A stretch of DNA of 64,000 nucleotides, from contig NZ_QAOG01000003.1 of assembly GCF_003050705.1 (NCBI RefSeq), positions 124,001 to 188,000 of the forward strand, written 5' to 3'. The notes beneath the pieces were generated by a model that ran no database searches, was not told the origin of the DNA, and was given only the letters and a program-made list of their open reading frames with translations. Origin of the DNA: Sphingomonas aurantiaca (lineage in GTDB: Bacteria > Pseudomonadota > Alphaproteobacteria > Sphingomonadales > Sphingomonadaceae). Positions 9,257 to 19,785 of the stretch are shown here, piece by piece (position 1 is the stretch's first letter; each line of letters opens with the position of its first letter). Position numbers and translations under genes: made by a program.

Positions 9257-11247
9257 CCTTGGATCTCAATCGCCGCGCGTTGATCGCCGGTACGCTCGCC
9301 ACCGCTGCCGCTGGTCGTGCGAATGCCGCCGCTCCCGTCGGTGCGCCCGCTCCGTGGGGTGCGACGCCTAGCGTGCGTCAGCTCGCCTGGCACAAGCGCG
9401 AGCGTTACGGCTTCGTCCACTTCACGCTGAACACCTGGACCGACAAGGAATGGGGCTATGGCGACGAGGACCCCAAGCTGTTCGATCCGACCGCGTTCGA
9501 TCCCGACCAGATCGTCGCGGCGGCCAAGAGCGCAGGGCTGACCGGCCTCGTCCTCACCGCCAAGCATCATGACGGCTTCTGCCTCTGGCCGACGAAGCTC
9601 ACCGAGCATTGCATCCGCAACAGCCCGTACAAGGGTGGCAAGGGCGATATCGTCCGCGAACTGGGCGATGCGTGCCGGCGCGGCGGGATCTCCTACGGGC
9701 TGTATCTCTCGCCGTGGGATCGCAACCGCGCCGATTACGGCACGCCCGCTTATGTCGCGTATTTCCGCGCGCAGCTCACCGATCTTTGCACCAATTACGG
9801 CGAGCTGTTCGAGGTGTGGTTCGACGGCGCGAACGGCGGCGACGGCTATTATGGCGGCGCGCGCGAGGCGCGGAAGATCGATGCGCCGAAATATTATAAC
9901 TGGCCGTCGATCATCGCGCTGGTCCACAAGCTCCAGCCGATGGCGTGCACGTTCGATCCGCTCGGTGCGGATATCCGGTGGGTCGGCAACGAGGACGGGC
10001 ATGCGGGCGATCCGTGCTGGCCGACGATGCCGAACCATCCCTATGTGCAGGCCGAGGGCAATTCGGGCGTGCGCGGTGCGCCGCTCTGGTGGCCGGCGGA
10101 GACGAACACGTCGATCCGGCCCGGCTGGTTCTATCATGCCGACGAGGATCTGCAGGTGAAGTCGCCGCAGCGGCTGATGCAGTTCCACGACGAGTCGGTC
10201 GGGCGCGGCACCAACATGATGCTCAACCTGCCGCCCGATCGCCGCGGTCTGATCGCCGAGCCCGATCTCGCGTCGTTGAAGTCGTTCGGCGATGCGTTGC
10301 GTGCGAGCTTCAGGACCGATCTGGCGAAGGGCGCGGTGGCGACCGCCTCGGCGGTGCGCGGTCCCCGGTTCGCGGCGGCCAATGTGCTCGACGGCAATCC
10401 CGACACCTATTGGAGCACGCCGGATGCGGTGAAGACGCCGTCGCTGGTGCTCGATCTGCCGCCGGGGCGCCGGTTCGATCTGATCCGGATCCGCGAGGCG
10501 CTGGCGCTCGGCGTGCGCGTGACGAAGTTCGCGATCGACGTGGCGGACGCGAACGGCGCGTGGCGCGAGGTCGCGGTGCACGAGTGCATCGGCGCGCAGC
10601 GGATCGTACGCCTGCCCGCGCCGGTCACCGCGCGCCGCGTGCGGTTGCGGATCGTCGAGGCGCCGGCGTGCCCGGCGATCACCGAGCTGTCGCTGTTTTT
10701 GAGCGTCGCGCCGGTCGCGGTCGCGGCGTCGCAGGCGACGGGTAACAAGATCATCGCCAAGACCGGTTGGACGATCGCCGGGGCGACGCAGCACACGCTG
10801 GCTTCGAAGTCAGGCAAGCCGGACTTCGCGGGCGAGACATCGCTTGCGAGTGCGCTCAAGCCTGCCTTGGCGGGGGCCGAGGCGGTGCTCGACGACGATC
10901 TCGCGACCGTCTGGACGACGCCTGCGCCGACGCCCACGAGCGTGGTCATGCTGATGATCGACATGGGGAAGGCCGATCAGGTCGCAGGGTTCAGCCTGAC
11001 GCCGACGCGTCAGGCGTTGCCCGATGCGGGCCCGCCGGGGCGCTACCGTGTCGAGACGAGCGAGGACGGCAAGACCTGGACGCCCGCGGGCGAGGGGGAG
11101 TTCGGCAACATCGCCTATGCCCGTGCGACGCAGCGCATCACCTTCGCGAAGCCGCGCCAGGCGCGGTACCTGATGCTGGGCTTCACCAGCGTCGCGACCG
11201 CGCAGCCGAAGATGGCGATCGCCGGGATCGGTGCGTTCCGCCCGTAA
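9253..11247 (+). CDS. GH29 alpha-L-fucosidase with C-terminal discoidin-type modules
   Basis: Alpha-L-fucosidase, family 29, 664 residues. A Tat-type signal (LNRRALIAGTLATAAAG) precedes the catalytic barrel, with GFVHFTLNTWTDKEWG, TAKHHDGFCLWPT and the nucleophile motif VWFDGANGG (D191). After about residue 355 there are two F5/8-type (CBM32-like) modules, seen as NVLDGNPDTYWSTPD and EAVLDDDLATVWTTP, probably binding terminal sugars. Likely substrate is the core or antennary fucose of N-glycans. It is the last gene of the hydrolase operon: the ATG overlaps the GH92 stop by 4 bp, and a palindromic repeat follows the stop. Confidence 0.94.
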   Translation: MTLDLNRRALIAGTLATAAAGRANAAAPVGAPAPWGATPSVRQLAWHKRERYGFVHFTLNTWTDKEWGYGDEDPKLFDPTAFDPDQIVAAAKSAGLTGLVLTAKHHDGFCLWPTKLTEHCIRNSPYKGGKGDIVRELGDACRRGGISYGLYLSPWDRNRADYGTPAYVAYFRAQLTDLCTNYGELFEVWFDGANGGDGYYGGAREARKIDAPKYYNWPSIIALVHKLQPMACTFDPLGADIRWVGNEDGHAGDPCWPTMPNHPYVQAEGNSGVRGAPLWWPAETNTSIRPGWFYHADEDLQVKSPQRLMQFHDESVGRGTNMMLNLPPDRRGLIAEPDLASLKSFGDALRASFRTDLAKGAVATASAVRGPRFAAANVLDGNPDTYWSTPDAVKTPSLVLDLPPGRRFDLIRIREALALGVRVTKFAIDVADANGAWREVAVHECIGAQRIVRLPAPVTARRVRLRIVEAPACPAITELSLFLSVAPVAVAASQATGNKIIAKTGWTIAGATQHTLASKSGKPDFAGETSLASALKPALAGAEAVLDDDLATVWTTPAPTPTSVVMLMIDMGKADQVAGFSLTPTRQALPDAGPPGRYRVETSEDGKTWTPAGEGEFGNIAYARATQRITFAKPRQARYLMLGFTSVATAQPKMAIAGIGAFRP

Positions 11248-11270
11248 GCTGTCCGTCATCCCCAGTCCCG

Positions 11271-11354
11271 CCGTCGTCCTGACGAAAGTCAGGACCCAGA
11301 GTAATGGGGCGACGCGCTTGTAACCCTGGATCCTGACTTTCGTCAGGATGACGG
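11271..11354. repeat. Class I palindromic repeat after the hydrolase operon
   Basis: Two hairpin arms (CCTGACGAAAGTCAGGA on the left, TCCTGACTTTCGTCAGGA on the right) flank a unique middle. It sits 23 bp after the fucosidase stop and just before the oxidoreductase gene. The left arm can form a hairpin in the transcript and may help protect or end the upstream mRNA. Confidence 0.85.
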
Positions 11355-11444
11355 AGGGGGGTGACTGAGTTCTTGGCGCCATGGGCTGGGCTCGCCGCTG
11401 TTGATCGGGCATGGAGTGCCCCGACAGAACGGGTGAGCGAACAG

Positions 11445-12839
11445 ATGGACGACCGAGCGACGATGCCGCGGATTGCGGGCCCCGAGGATCATGTCGTCGT
11501 CGTCGGGGGCGGGTTCTCCGGCGCGCTGTTCGCGGTCAACCTGATGCGACACGAGGGCCCGCGCGTCACGCTGATCGAGCGGCGCGACCGCCAGCTCGCG
11601 CGCGGCGTCGCGTACAGCGCGGCGCATCCCGATCACCTGCTCAACGTCCGCGCGGGCAACATGAGCGCGCTGCCCGACGACCCCGGTCACTTCGTCCGCT
11701 GGCTGGAGGCGCATGGCAAGGGCGACCGCACGACCTTCGTCCCGCGCACCACCTACGGCGCGTATCTGCGCGAACTGCTCGATGCGGCGATCGCGGACTC
11801 GGACGGACGGCTGGTCCATGTCGAGGGCGAGGTCTGCGCGATCGATCCGGTGGCCGGTGACGGCATTATGCTGACGATGGCGGACGGGCGGACGATCGCC
11901 GCCGACACCGCGGTGCTCGCGCTCGGCAATTTGCCGCCGCATACGCCGCCGGGTCTGAAGCCCGACGCGCTGCCGCCGGGGGTGTATTGCGCGGATCCGT
12001 GGGCGGCCGATCTCGCCGAAGGGCTTGGCGCGGACGACACCGTCGTGCTGGTCGGCACCGGGCTGACCGCGATCGACGCGGCGCTGTTGCTCGATGCGCA
12101 GGGTTTCAAGGGCCATATCCTTGCCACCTCGCGGCGCGGATTGTCGCCGCGCCGCCACGTCGACGGTGCGCCCGCGCATCGCGGTGTCGCGGACAAACCG
12201 CAGGGCGGGCTGACCGACCTCGTCCGCCACGTTCGCGCAAGGGCCGCGGTCGAAGGCTGGCGGTGCGCGGTGGACGAGCTTCGGCCGGTCACGCAGATGC
12301 TGTGGGCGGCCGCGTCGCAGGAGGTGCGCGGCCGCTTCCTCCGGCATCTGCGGCCCTATTGGGACGTCCATCGCCATCGCCTCGCACCGCGCGTCGCCGA
12401 GCGGGTCGAGGCGCTCGTCGAGTCCGGGCGGCTGACGGTAGCAGCGGGCAAGATCGTGTCCGCCGAAGCGGACGGAACCCACGCCACGCTGCGCTGGCGA
12501 CCACGCGGTGAGACCGATCCGGTCGTCACGCGCGCCGCGCGGATCGTCAACTGCACCGGGCCACAGGGCGATCTGCTGCGCTCCGAAGAGCCCCTCGTGA
12601 AGCACTTGCTCGCGGCGGGGGCGATCCGGCCCGATCCGTTGCATCTGGGCGTCGACGTCGATGCGCAGTCGCGCGCGATCCGGGCCGACGGCACGCCCGA
12701 CGACCGCATCCACTGCATCGGCCCGATGACCCGCGGCGGGCTGTGGGAGGTCGTCGCGGTCCCCGACATCCGGGTCCAGAGCTGGGACCTCGCGCGCCGC
12801 CTGTCGAACGCGCAATGGGTGGGCGGCGAAGGGCTTTGA
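11445..12839 (+). CDS. FAD/NAD(P)-binding oxidoreductase (NAD_binding_9-type)
   Basis: A 464-residue flavoprotein from ATG 11445 (a GTG at 11433 is also possible). It begins with a dinucleotide-binding fold, VVVVGGGFSGALFAVNL, followed by ARGVAYSAAHPDHLLNVRAG, typical of the FAD/NAD(P)-binding family that includes E. coli YdhS. A second nucleotide-binding stretch (VVLVGTGLTAIDAALLL) lies near residue 200. Substrate is unknown. No signal peptide is seen, so it should be cytoplasmic. The 3' end overlaps the nhaA start region, which suggests co-transcription, but a functional tie to Na+/H+ exchange is only conjecture. Confidence 0.8.
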   Translation: MDDRATMPRIAGPEDHVVVVGGGFSGALFAVNLMRHEGPRVTLIERRDRQLARGVAYSAAHPDHLLNVRAGNMSALPDDPGHFVRWLEAHGKGDRTTFVPRTTYGAYLRELLDAAIADSDGRLVHVEGEVCAIDPVAGDGIMLTMADGRTIAADTAVLALGNLPPHTPPGLKPDALPPGVYCADPWAADLAEGLGADDTVVLVGTGLTAIDAALLLDAQGFKGHILATSRRGLSPRRHVDGAPAHRGVADKPQGGLTDLVRHVRARAAVEGWRCAVDELRPVTQMLWAAASQEVRGRFLRHLRPYWDVHRHRLAPRVAERVEALVESGRLTVAAGKIVSAEADGTHATLRWRPRGETDPVVTRAARIVNCTGPQGDLLRSEEPLVKHLLAAGAIRPDPLHLGVDVDAQSRAIRADGTPDDRIHCIGPMTRGGLWEVVAVPDIRVQSWDLARRLSNAQWVGGEGL

Positions 12840-13963
12840 CCGCGATCCGGCGTTTCTTCGCGGGCGATGCGGCGGGTGCGATCGTGCTGCTCGCCGCGAC
12901 GATCGCCGCGCTGCTGGTCGCCAATTCGCCGCTCGCGCCGGCCTATGTCGCGACGCTGCACCATGCGGTCGGCGGGATGAGCGTCGAGCACTGGATCAAC
13001 GACGGCGCGATGGCGCTGTTCTTCCTGCTGATCGGGCTCGAGGTGAAGAGCGAGTTCGTCTCGGGGCATCTCTCGACATGGGGGGAGCGCATCCTGCCCG
13101 GTACGGCCGCGCTTGCAGGCATGATCGTGCCGGCGTGCCTCTATCTGCTCGTCAACATGGGCACGCCCGCCAATCTGCGCGGCTGGGCGATCCCGGCGGC
13201 GACCGACATCGCGTTTGCGCTCGGCATCCTGGCCTTGCTCGGGGCGCGCGTGCCGACCTCGCTCAAGGTGTTGCTGACCGCGATCGCGGTGATCGACGAC
13301 CTGCTCGCGATCCTCGTCATCGCGCTGTTCTATACCGGCCATATCGCGCTGCTGCCGTTGCTCGCGGCGGGTGCAGGGCTCGGCGTGCTCATCATCTTGA
13401 ACCTGTCGGGGGTGCGGTCGCTGCTGCCGTATCTGCTGATCGGCGTCGGCATCTGGTACGGTGTCCTGCTGTCGGGCGTGCATGCGACGCTGGCGGGCGT
13501 GGCGGTTGCGCTGACGATCCCGCTGCGGACGGGCGGTGGCCAGCCGCCGCTCAAACGTCTCGAGCATGCCCTCCAGCCCTGGTCGAGCTTCCTGATCGTG
13601 CCGGCGTTCGGCTTCGCCAATGCGGGCATCGCGTTCGGCGGGATGGCGGCGGCGGACGTGATCGCGCCGCTGCCGGTCGGGATCATGCTCGGGCTGTTCC
13701 TCGGCAAGCAGATCGGCATCTTCGCGACGATCCGCGGACTCGTGACGGTCGGGCTTGCCGCGGCGCCGAAGGGTGCGAGCTGGGCACAGGTCTACGGCAT
13801 GGCGGTGCTGTGCGGGATCGGCTTCACGATGAGCCTGTTCATCGGCGGGCTGGCGTTCGCGGGCGCGCCGCCCGCTATGGATTCGGTGAAGATCGGCGTG
13901 TTCGCGGGGTCGATCCTGTCGGGTATCGCGGGGTGGATACTCCTGCGCCGCAGCGCGCGATAA
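12815..13963 (+). CDS. nhaA: Na+/H+ antiporter NhaA
   Basis: Sodium/proton antiporter of the NhaA family that expels Na+ in exchange for protons in the inner membrane. It has 382 residues from ATG 12815 (E. coli NhaA has 388) and about 12 hydrophobic segments. The key aspartate pair is present in AVIDDLLAIL (D161 and D162 here), and TDIAFALGILALLG supplies the other conserved acidic position. The start is ambiguous: ATG 12815 lies inside the preceding gene, while TTG 12836 overlaps the preceding stop by 4 bp and gives LTAIRRFFAGDAAG, a good NhaA N-terminus. It heads a run of ion and osmotic functions. Confidence 0.95.
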   Translation: MGGRRRALTAIRRFFAGDAAGAIVLLAATIAALLVANSPLAPAYVATLHHAVGGMSVEHWINDGAMALFFLLIGLEVKSEFVSGHLSTWGERILPGTAALAGMIVPACLYLLVNMGTPANLRGWAIPAATDIAFALGILALLGARVPTSLKVLLTAIAVIDDLLAILVIALFYTGHIALLPLLAAGAGLGVLIILNLSGVRSLLPYLLIGVGIWYGVLLSGVHATLAGVAVALTIPLRTGGGQPPLKRLEHALQPWSSFLIVPAFGFANAGIAFGGMAAADVIAPLPVGIMLGLFLGKQIGIFATIRGLVTVGLAAAPKGASWAQVYGMAVLCGIGFTMSLFIGGLAFAGAPPAMDSVKIGVFAGSILSGIAGWILLRRSAR

Positions 13964-14091
13964 TTCCGACAATATTACGCGAAACATACGCGCGACGCGG
14001 GCAATCGATCTCGAATTGCTACGTCGCCAAGGCCTAATTGCCAGTCCTCGCGGTGCGCCAGTCTTTCGGCCGCCCGCGCATGGGGATAGCA

Positions 14092-14940
14092 ATGCACAGT
14101 CTTCGTTTCGCCGCCGCCGCCGTTTTGTTGACCGGTCTCGCCACGCCCGCCGTCGCGCAGGACACCGCCCCGCCGTCGCCCGTGACCGTCAGCGGTTCGG
14201 TCACGCTCGCGACCGATTACCGCCTGCGCGGCGTGTCGCAGTCGGACAAGGACGGCGCGATCCAGGGCGGGCTGACGATCGCGCACGACAGCGGCTTCTA
14301 TGTCGGCGCCTGGGGCTCGAACCTGTCGGGCTGGGGGACGTTCGGCGGCTCGAACATGGAGCTCGACCTGATCGGCGGCTACAAGCACAAGCTGGCCGAT
14401 AACGCGACGCTCGACGTCGGGCTGACCTGGTACATGTATCCGGGCGGCGCGTCGAAGACCGACTATGCCGAACCCTATGTGAAGCTGAGCGGCACGACCG
14501 GCCCGGCGACGCTGACCGCGAGCGCCTTCTACGCGCCCAGGCAGCAGGCGCTCGGCAAATGGTACCGCACCGGCGCCGATGCCGCGGCGGGCGTCTATAC
14601 CGATGCGGGCGACAAGCAGGACAACCTCTACCTCACCGGCGACGGCGCGTTCGCGATTGCCGGCACCCCGCTGACCGCCAAGGCGCATATCGGCCATAGC
14701 TGGGGCAATGACGGCCTCGGCCCCAACGCGACCAGCGCGGCGCCGACCGGCGACTATTGGGATTGGTCGCTGGGGGCGGACGCGACGTACAAGACCCTGA
14801 CTCTCAACGTCAGCTATGTCGACACCGACATCACGCGTCGCCGTGCCGCCTATCTCCAGCCGAGCTTCTCGCGCGGGCAGGACGGCACCGGATCGATCGC
14901 CGACGGCACGATCGTCGCCTCGCTCACCGCCGCCTTCTGA
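14092..14940 (+). CDS. TorF-type putative outer-membrane porin
   Basis: A 282-residue exported beta-barrel protein of the family named TorF putative porin (gcw_chp type). A Sec signal peptide ends at TPAVAQ (about residue 23). The mature start reads VTVSGSVTLATDYRLRGVSQ, the signature of the family, followed by alternating amphipathic strands rich in Gly, Tyr and Trp and a final aromatic residue (AAF) as in outer-membrane barrels. ATG 14092 has a Shine-Dalgarno GGGGA about 6 nt upstream; the upstream in-frame Met at 14038 has none. The stop is only 11 bp before the 27-residue peptide gene that leads into kdp, so the porin may share the kdp transcript. Confidence 0.82.
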   Translation: MHSLRFAAAAVLLTGLATPAVAQDTAPPSPVTVSGSVTLATDYRLRGVSQSDKDGAIQGGLTIAHDSGFYVGAWGSNLSGWGTFGGSNMELDLIGGYKHKLADNATLDVGLTWYMYPGGASKTDYAEPYVKLSGTTGPATLTASAFYAPRQQALGKWYRTGADAAAGVYTDAGDKQDNLYLTGDGAFAIAGTPLTAKAHIGHSWGNDGLGPNATSAAPTGDYWDWSLGADATYKTLTLNVSYVDTDITRRRAAYLQPSFSRGQDGTGSIADGTIVASLTAAF

Positions 14941-14951
14941 AGGATCGATCG

Positions 14952-15035
14952 ATGCAGGATCTACTCTGGATAGCGTTCATGCTCGGGCTGGTGGCGGCAA
15001 CGCTCGCCTATGTCCGGCTGTGCGACCACGCGTGA
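14952..15035 (+). CDS. 27-residue single-span membrane peptide upstream of kdpF
   Basis: A short frame, MQDLLWIAFMLGLVAATLAY followed by VRLCDHA, begins 11 bp after the porin stop and ends 10 bp before kdpF. It has one hydrophobic segment and a short basic/polar tail. AGGATCGATCG just before the ATG gives an AGGA Shine-Dalgarno. It is as long as KdpF but does not match it, and the true KdpF follows. Tight packing in the operon and good translation signals argue that it is real. Its function is unknown; it could be a second small Kdp-associated subunit. Confidence 0.6.
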   Translation: MQDLLWIAFMLGLVAATLAYVRLCDHA

Positions 15036-15045
15036 GGACGCAGCC

Positions 15046-15135
15046 ATGACCCTCGACCTCTGGCTCGCCGCGATCGTCGCGCTCGGGCTGCTTTTCTATC
15101 TCGTGGCGGTGCTGATCCGTCCCGAACGCTTTTAG
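15046..15135 (+). CDS. kdpF: KdpF, small subunit of the K+-transporting ATPase
   Basis: A 29-residue single-span membrane protein, MTLDLWLAAIVALGLLFYLV followed by AVLIRPERF. The ending LIRPERF is the usual KdpF signature. KdpF stabilises the KdpABC complex in the inner membrane. It begins 10 bp after the preceding small frame and ends 12 bp before kdpA, with TAGGAGCG forming both the stop and the kdpA ribosome-binding site. Confidence 0.9.
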   Translation: MTLDLWLAAIVALGLLFYLVAVLIRPERF

Positions 15136-15147
15136 GAGCGCGTCCGC

Positions 15148-16851
15148 ATGACATTCGAAGGATGGATCCTCATCCTGGGCTTCGTCGGCATCCTGCTGGC
15201 GTTGACCAAGCCCGTCGGGCTGTGGCTGTTCGCGCTGTACGAAGGCCGCCGCACGCCGTTCCACGTCATTCTCGGCCCCGTCGAGACCGGCTTCTACAGG
15301 CTCAGCGGGATCGACCCGAAACAGGAGCAGGGCTGGCGCCGCTATGCGCTGCACATGATCGCGTTCAACGCGGTGCTGATGGCGCTGACCTATGCGGTGC
15401 TGCGGCTACAGGGCGTGCTGCCGGGCAATCCGCAGGGGCTCGCCGGGCTCAGCCCGCATCTCGCGTTCAACACCGCGATCAGTTTCACCGCGAACACCAA
15501 CTGGCAGAGCTATGCGGGCGAATCGACGATGTCGAACTTTGCCCAAATGTTCGGCCTGACGATCCACAACTTCCTGTCGGCGGCGACCGGCATCGCGCTG
15601 GCGTTCGCGCTGTTCCGCGGGTTCGCCAGGCGCTCCAGTGCGACGATCGGCAATTTCTGGGCCGACGTGACGCGCGTCACGCTCTACCTGCTGGTGCCGG
15701 TCTGCGTTGTCGTGACGCTGTTCTACATCGCCAGTGGCGTGCCGCAGACGCTGGCCGGCACGGTCGACATCACCACGCTGGAAGGGCTCAAGCAGACGCT
15801 GACGCTCGGCCCGGTGGCGAGCCAGGAAGCGATCAAGATGCTCGGCACCAATGGTGGCGGCTTCTTCAACGCGAACTCGGCGCATCCGTTCGAGAACCCG
15901 ACCGCGCTGACCAACCTGGTGCAGATGCTGTCGATCTTCGTCATCGGCTTCGGGCTGACCTGGACGTTCGGCAAGGCGGTCGGCAACACCAAACAGGGCT
16001 GGGCGATCCTCTCGGCGATGCTCGTGCTGTTCCTCGCCGGCGTCACCATCACCTATGCGCAGGAAGCCGCGGGCAACCCGATCCTGCACGGCATCGGCGT
16101 CGCAGGCGGCAACATGGAAGGCAAGGAGGTCCGCTTCGGGATCGCCGCGTCCGCCCTGTTCTCGGTCGTCACCACCGCGGCCTCGTGCGGCGCGGTCAAC
16201 GCGATGCTCGACAGCTTCACCGCGCTGGGCGGGATGATCCCGCTGCTCAACATGCAGCTCGGCGAAGTCGTGATCGGCGGCGTCGGTGCGGGCATCTACG
16301 GCTTCCTGCTGTTCGCCATCCTCGCGGTGTTCGTCGCCGGGCTGATGGTCGGTCGCACGCCCGAATATGTCGGCAAGAAGATCGAGGCGCGGGAGGTGAA
16401 GCTCGCGGTGCTCGCGATCGCGATCCTGCCGCTCGTCATCCTCGGCTTCACGGCGCTCAGCGCGGTGCTGCCCGACGGGCTGGCGGGGCCGCTGAACAAG
16501 GGGCCGCACGGGTTCACCGAGATCCTGTACGCCTATACCAGCGCGGTCGGTAACAACGGGTCGGCCTTTGCCGGACTGACCGCCAACACGCCGTTCTACA
16601 ACGGCCTGCTCGGCGTCGCGATGTGGCTTGGCCGCTTCTTCATCATCGTGCCGATGCTCGCCATCGCAGGGTCGCTCGCCGCGAAGAAGTACACGCCCGA
16701 AAGCGCAGGCTCGTTCCCGACGACGGGGGCGCTGTGGATCGGCCTGCTGGTCGGGATCATCCTGATCGTCGGCGGCCTGACCTTCCTGCCGAGCCTCGCG
16801 CTCGGTCCCATCGCCGATCATCTCGCGATGATCAGCGGCAAAACCTTCTGA
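15148..16851 (+). CDS. kdpA: KdpA, potassium-binding channel-like subunit
   Basis: Potassium-translocating subunit of the high-affinity Kdp-ATPase, 567 residues, a multi-span inner-membrane protein of the K+ transporter superfamily. The four selectivity-filter regions are visible as [30 protein letters not shown], a [14 protein letters not shown] stretch and [10 protein letters not shown]. It carries K+ across the membrane while KdpB hydrolyses ATP. It follows kdpF with a good AGGAG site at 15134. kdpB begins 14 bp after its stop. Confidence 0.98.
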   Translation: MTFEGWILILGFVGILLALTKPVGLWLFALYEGRRTPFHVILGPVETGFYRLSGIDPKQEQGWRRYALHMIAFNAVLMALTYAVLRLQGVLPGNPQGLAGLSPHLAFNTAISFTANTNWQSYAGESTMSNFAQMFGLTIHNFLSAATGIALAFALFRGFARRSSATIGNFWADVTRVTLYLLVPVCVVVTLFYIASGVPQTLAGTVDITTLEGLKQTLTLGPVASQEAIKMLGTNGGGFFNANSAHPFENPTALTNLVQMLSIFVIGFGLTWTFGKAVGNTKQGWAILSAMLVLFLAGVTITYAQEAAGNPILHGIGVAGGNMEGKEVRFGIAASALFSVVTTAASCGAVNAMLDSFTALGGMIPLLNMQLGEVVIGGVGAGIYGFLLFAILAVFVAGLMVGRTPEYVGKKIEAREVKLAVLAIAILPLVILGFTALSAVLPDGLAGPLNKGPHGFTEILYAYTSAVGNNGSAFAGLTANTPFYNGLLGVAMWLGRFFIIVPMLAIAGSLAAKKYTPESAGSFPTTGALWIGLLVGIILIVGGLTFLPSLALGPIADHLAMISGKTF

Positions 16852-16865
16852 CGGGACAAGCCAAA

Positions 16866-18911
<2,046 letters not shown>

Positions 18912-18962
18912 TGATCGAGCCTGATCTGATGTCGGCTCGCGAGCCGGTTCACCGCCCACTGC

Positions 18963-19069
18963 CACCTCCCCGGCGCAGGCCGGGGTCCAGGTGGAAAGGT
19001 CGCCGTAACGAAGCGCTCGCGCCGTTGGCGACGTTCCCCAACTGGACCCCGGCCTTCGCCGGGGAGGTG
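18963..19069. repeat. Class II palindromic repeat between kdpB and kdpC
   Basis: Outer arms CACCTCCCCGGCG and CGCCGGGGAGGTG are inverted copies, and each contains a further hairpin around GGCCGGGGTCC. The unit is 107 bp. Related copies are at 45344, 54096 and 60863. It lies in the middle of the kdp operon, next to a class III repeat. Confidence 0.85.
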
Positions 19070-19120
19070 CCGAGGGTAGGGTCGTATGGAGCAACCTCCA
19101 CTGCCCCGACCTCAAGGAAT

Positions 19121-19176
19121 TGTTCTCCCGCGAAGGCGGGAGCCCAGACTGTGTCCCCGCCTTCGCGGGGACACAT
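19121..19176. repeat. Class III palindromic repeat just before kdpC
   Basis: Two hairpins, CTCCCGCGAAGGCGGGAG and CCCCGCCTTCGCGGGG, are joined by a short linker. It ends 12 bp before the kdpC ATG. The downstream frame is open through it, reading FSREGGSPDCVPAFAG, but a better ribosome-binding site favours the kdpC start after the repeat. Confidence 0.85.
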
Positions 19177-19188
19177 GGAGACGACAGA

Positions 19189-19785
19189 ATGACATCCGAT
19201 CTTACCTCCGCCCTTCGCCCTGCGTTCGTCATGACGATCCTGTTCGCGCTGCTGCTCGGGATCGTCTATCCCCTCGCCATGACCGGTATCGGACAGGCTA
19301 TCTTCCCGACCCAGGCGAACGGCAGCCTCGTCGTCGCCGACGGCAAGGCGATCGGCTCGACCGTGGTCGGGCAGGCGTTCACCACCGATCGCTATTTTCA
19401 GACTCGCCCCTCGGCGGCGGGCAAGGGCTATGACGGGCTCGCCTCGTCGGGGTCGAACCTCGGGCCGACCAGCCAGGCGCTCGTCGACCGGACCAGGGCC
19501 GATGTCGCCAAGCGTCGCGCGGAAGGGGTGACCGGGCCGCTGCCCGCCGATCTCGCCACCGCGTCGGGCTCGGGGCTCGACCCGGATCTGTCGCCCGCCT
19601 CGGCCTATGCGCAGGTCGCGCGCGTCGCCCGCATCCGCAGTCTTCCCGCAGACCGGGTCCGCGCGCTGGTGGCCGCCAATGTCGATGGCGCGCTGTTCGG
19701 CATCCTCGGCGAACCGCGCGTCAATGTCCTGGCGCTCAACCGCGCCCTCGACGCAACCGGGCCGCACGCAACGGGCGCGCGTTGA
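19189..19785 (+). CDS. kdpC: KdpC, accessory subunit of the K+-transporting ATPase
   Basis: A 198-residue single-span subunit of KdpFABC that sits on the periplasmic face beside KdpA. The N-terminal membrane segment reads VMTILFALLLGIVYPLAMTG. Downstream motifs include YFQTRPSAAG, SGSNLGPTSQAL, DLATASGSGLDPDLSP and NVLALNRALD, all standard for KdpC. ATG 19189 is chosen because GGAG lies 8 nt upstream; an earlier in-frame ATG at 19120 would add repeat-encoded residues. The stop TGA overlaps the TTG start of kdpD. Confidence 0.96.
   Translation: MTSDLTSALRPAFVMTILFALLLGIVYPLAMTGIGQAIFPTQANGSLVVADGKAIGSTVVGQAFTTDRYFQTRPSAAGKGYDGLASSGSNLGPTSQALVDRTRADVAKRRAEGVTGPLPADLATASGSGLDPDLSPASAYAQVARVARIRSLPADRVRALVAANVDGALFGILGEPRVNVLALNRALDATGPHATGAR

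Noticed and set aside
12743..12815. An earlier ATG for nhaA giving a 406-residue protein
   Set aside because: The extra residues overlap the upstream gene, are Arg/Pro/Gly-rich and unlike an NhaA N-terminus.
19120..19188. An earlier kdpC start inside the class III repeat
   Set aside because: It would add repeat-encoded residues before the membrane segment, and the ATG at 19189 has a better ribosome-binding site.
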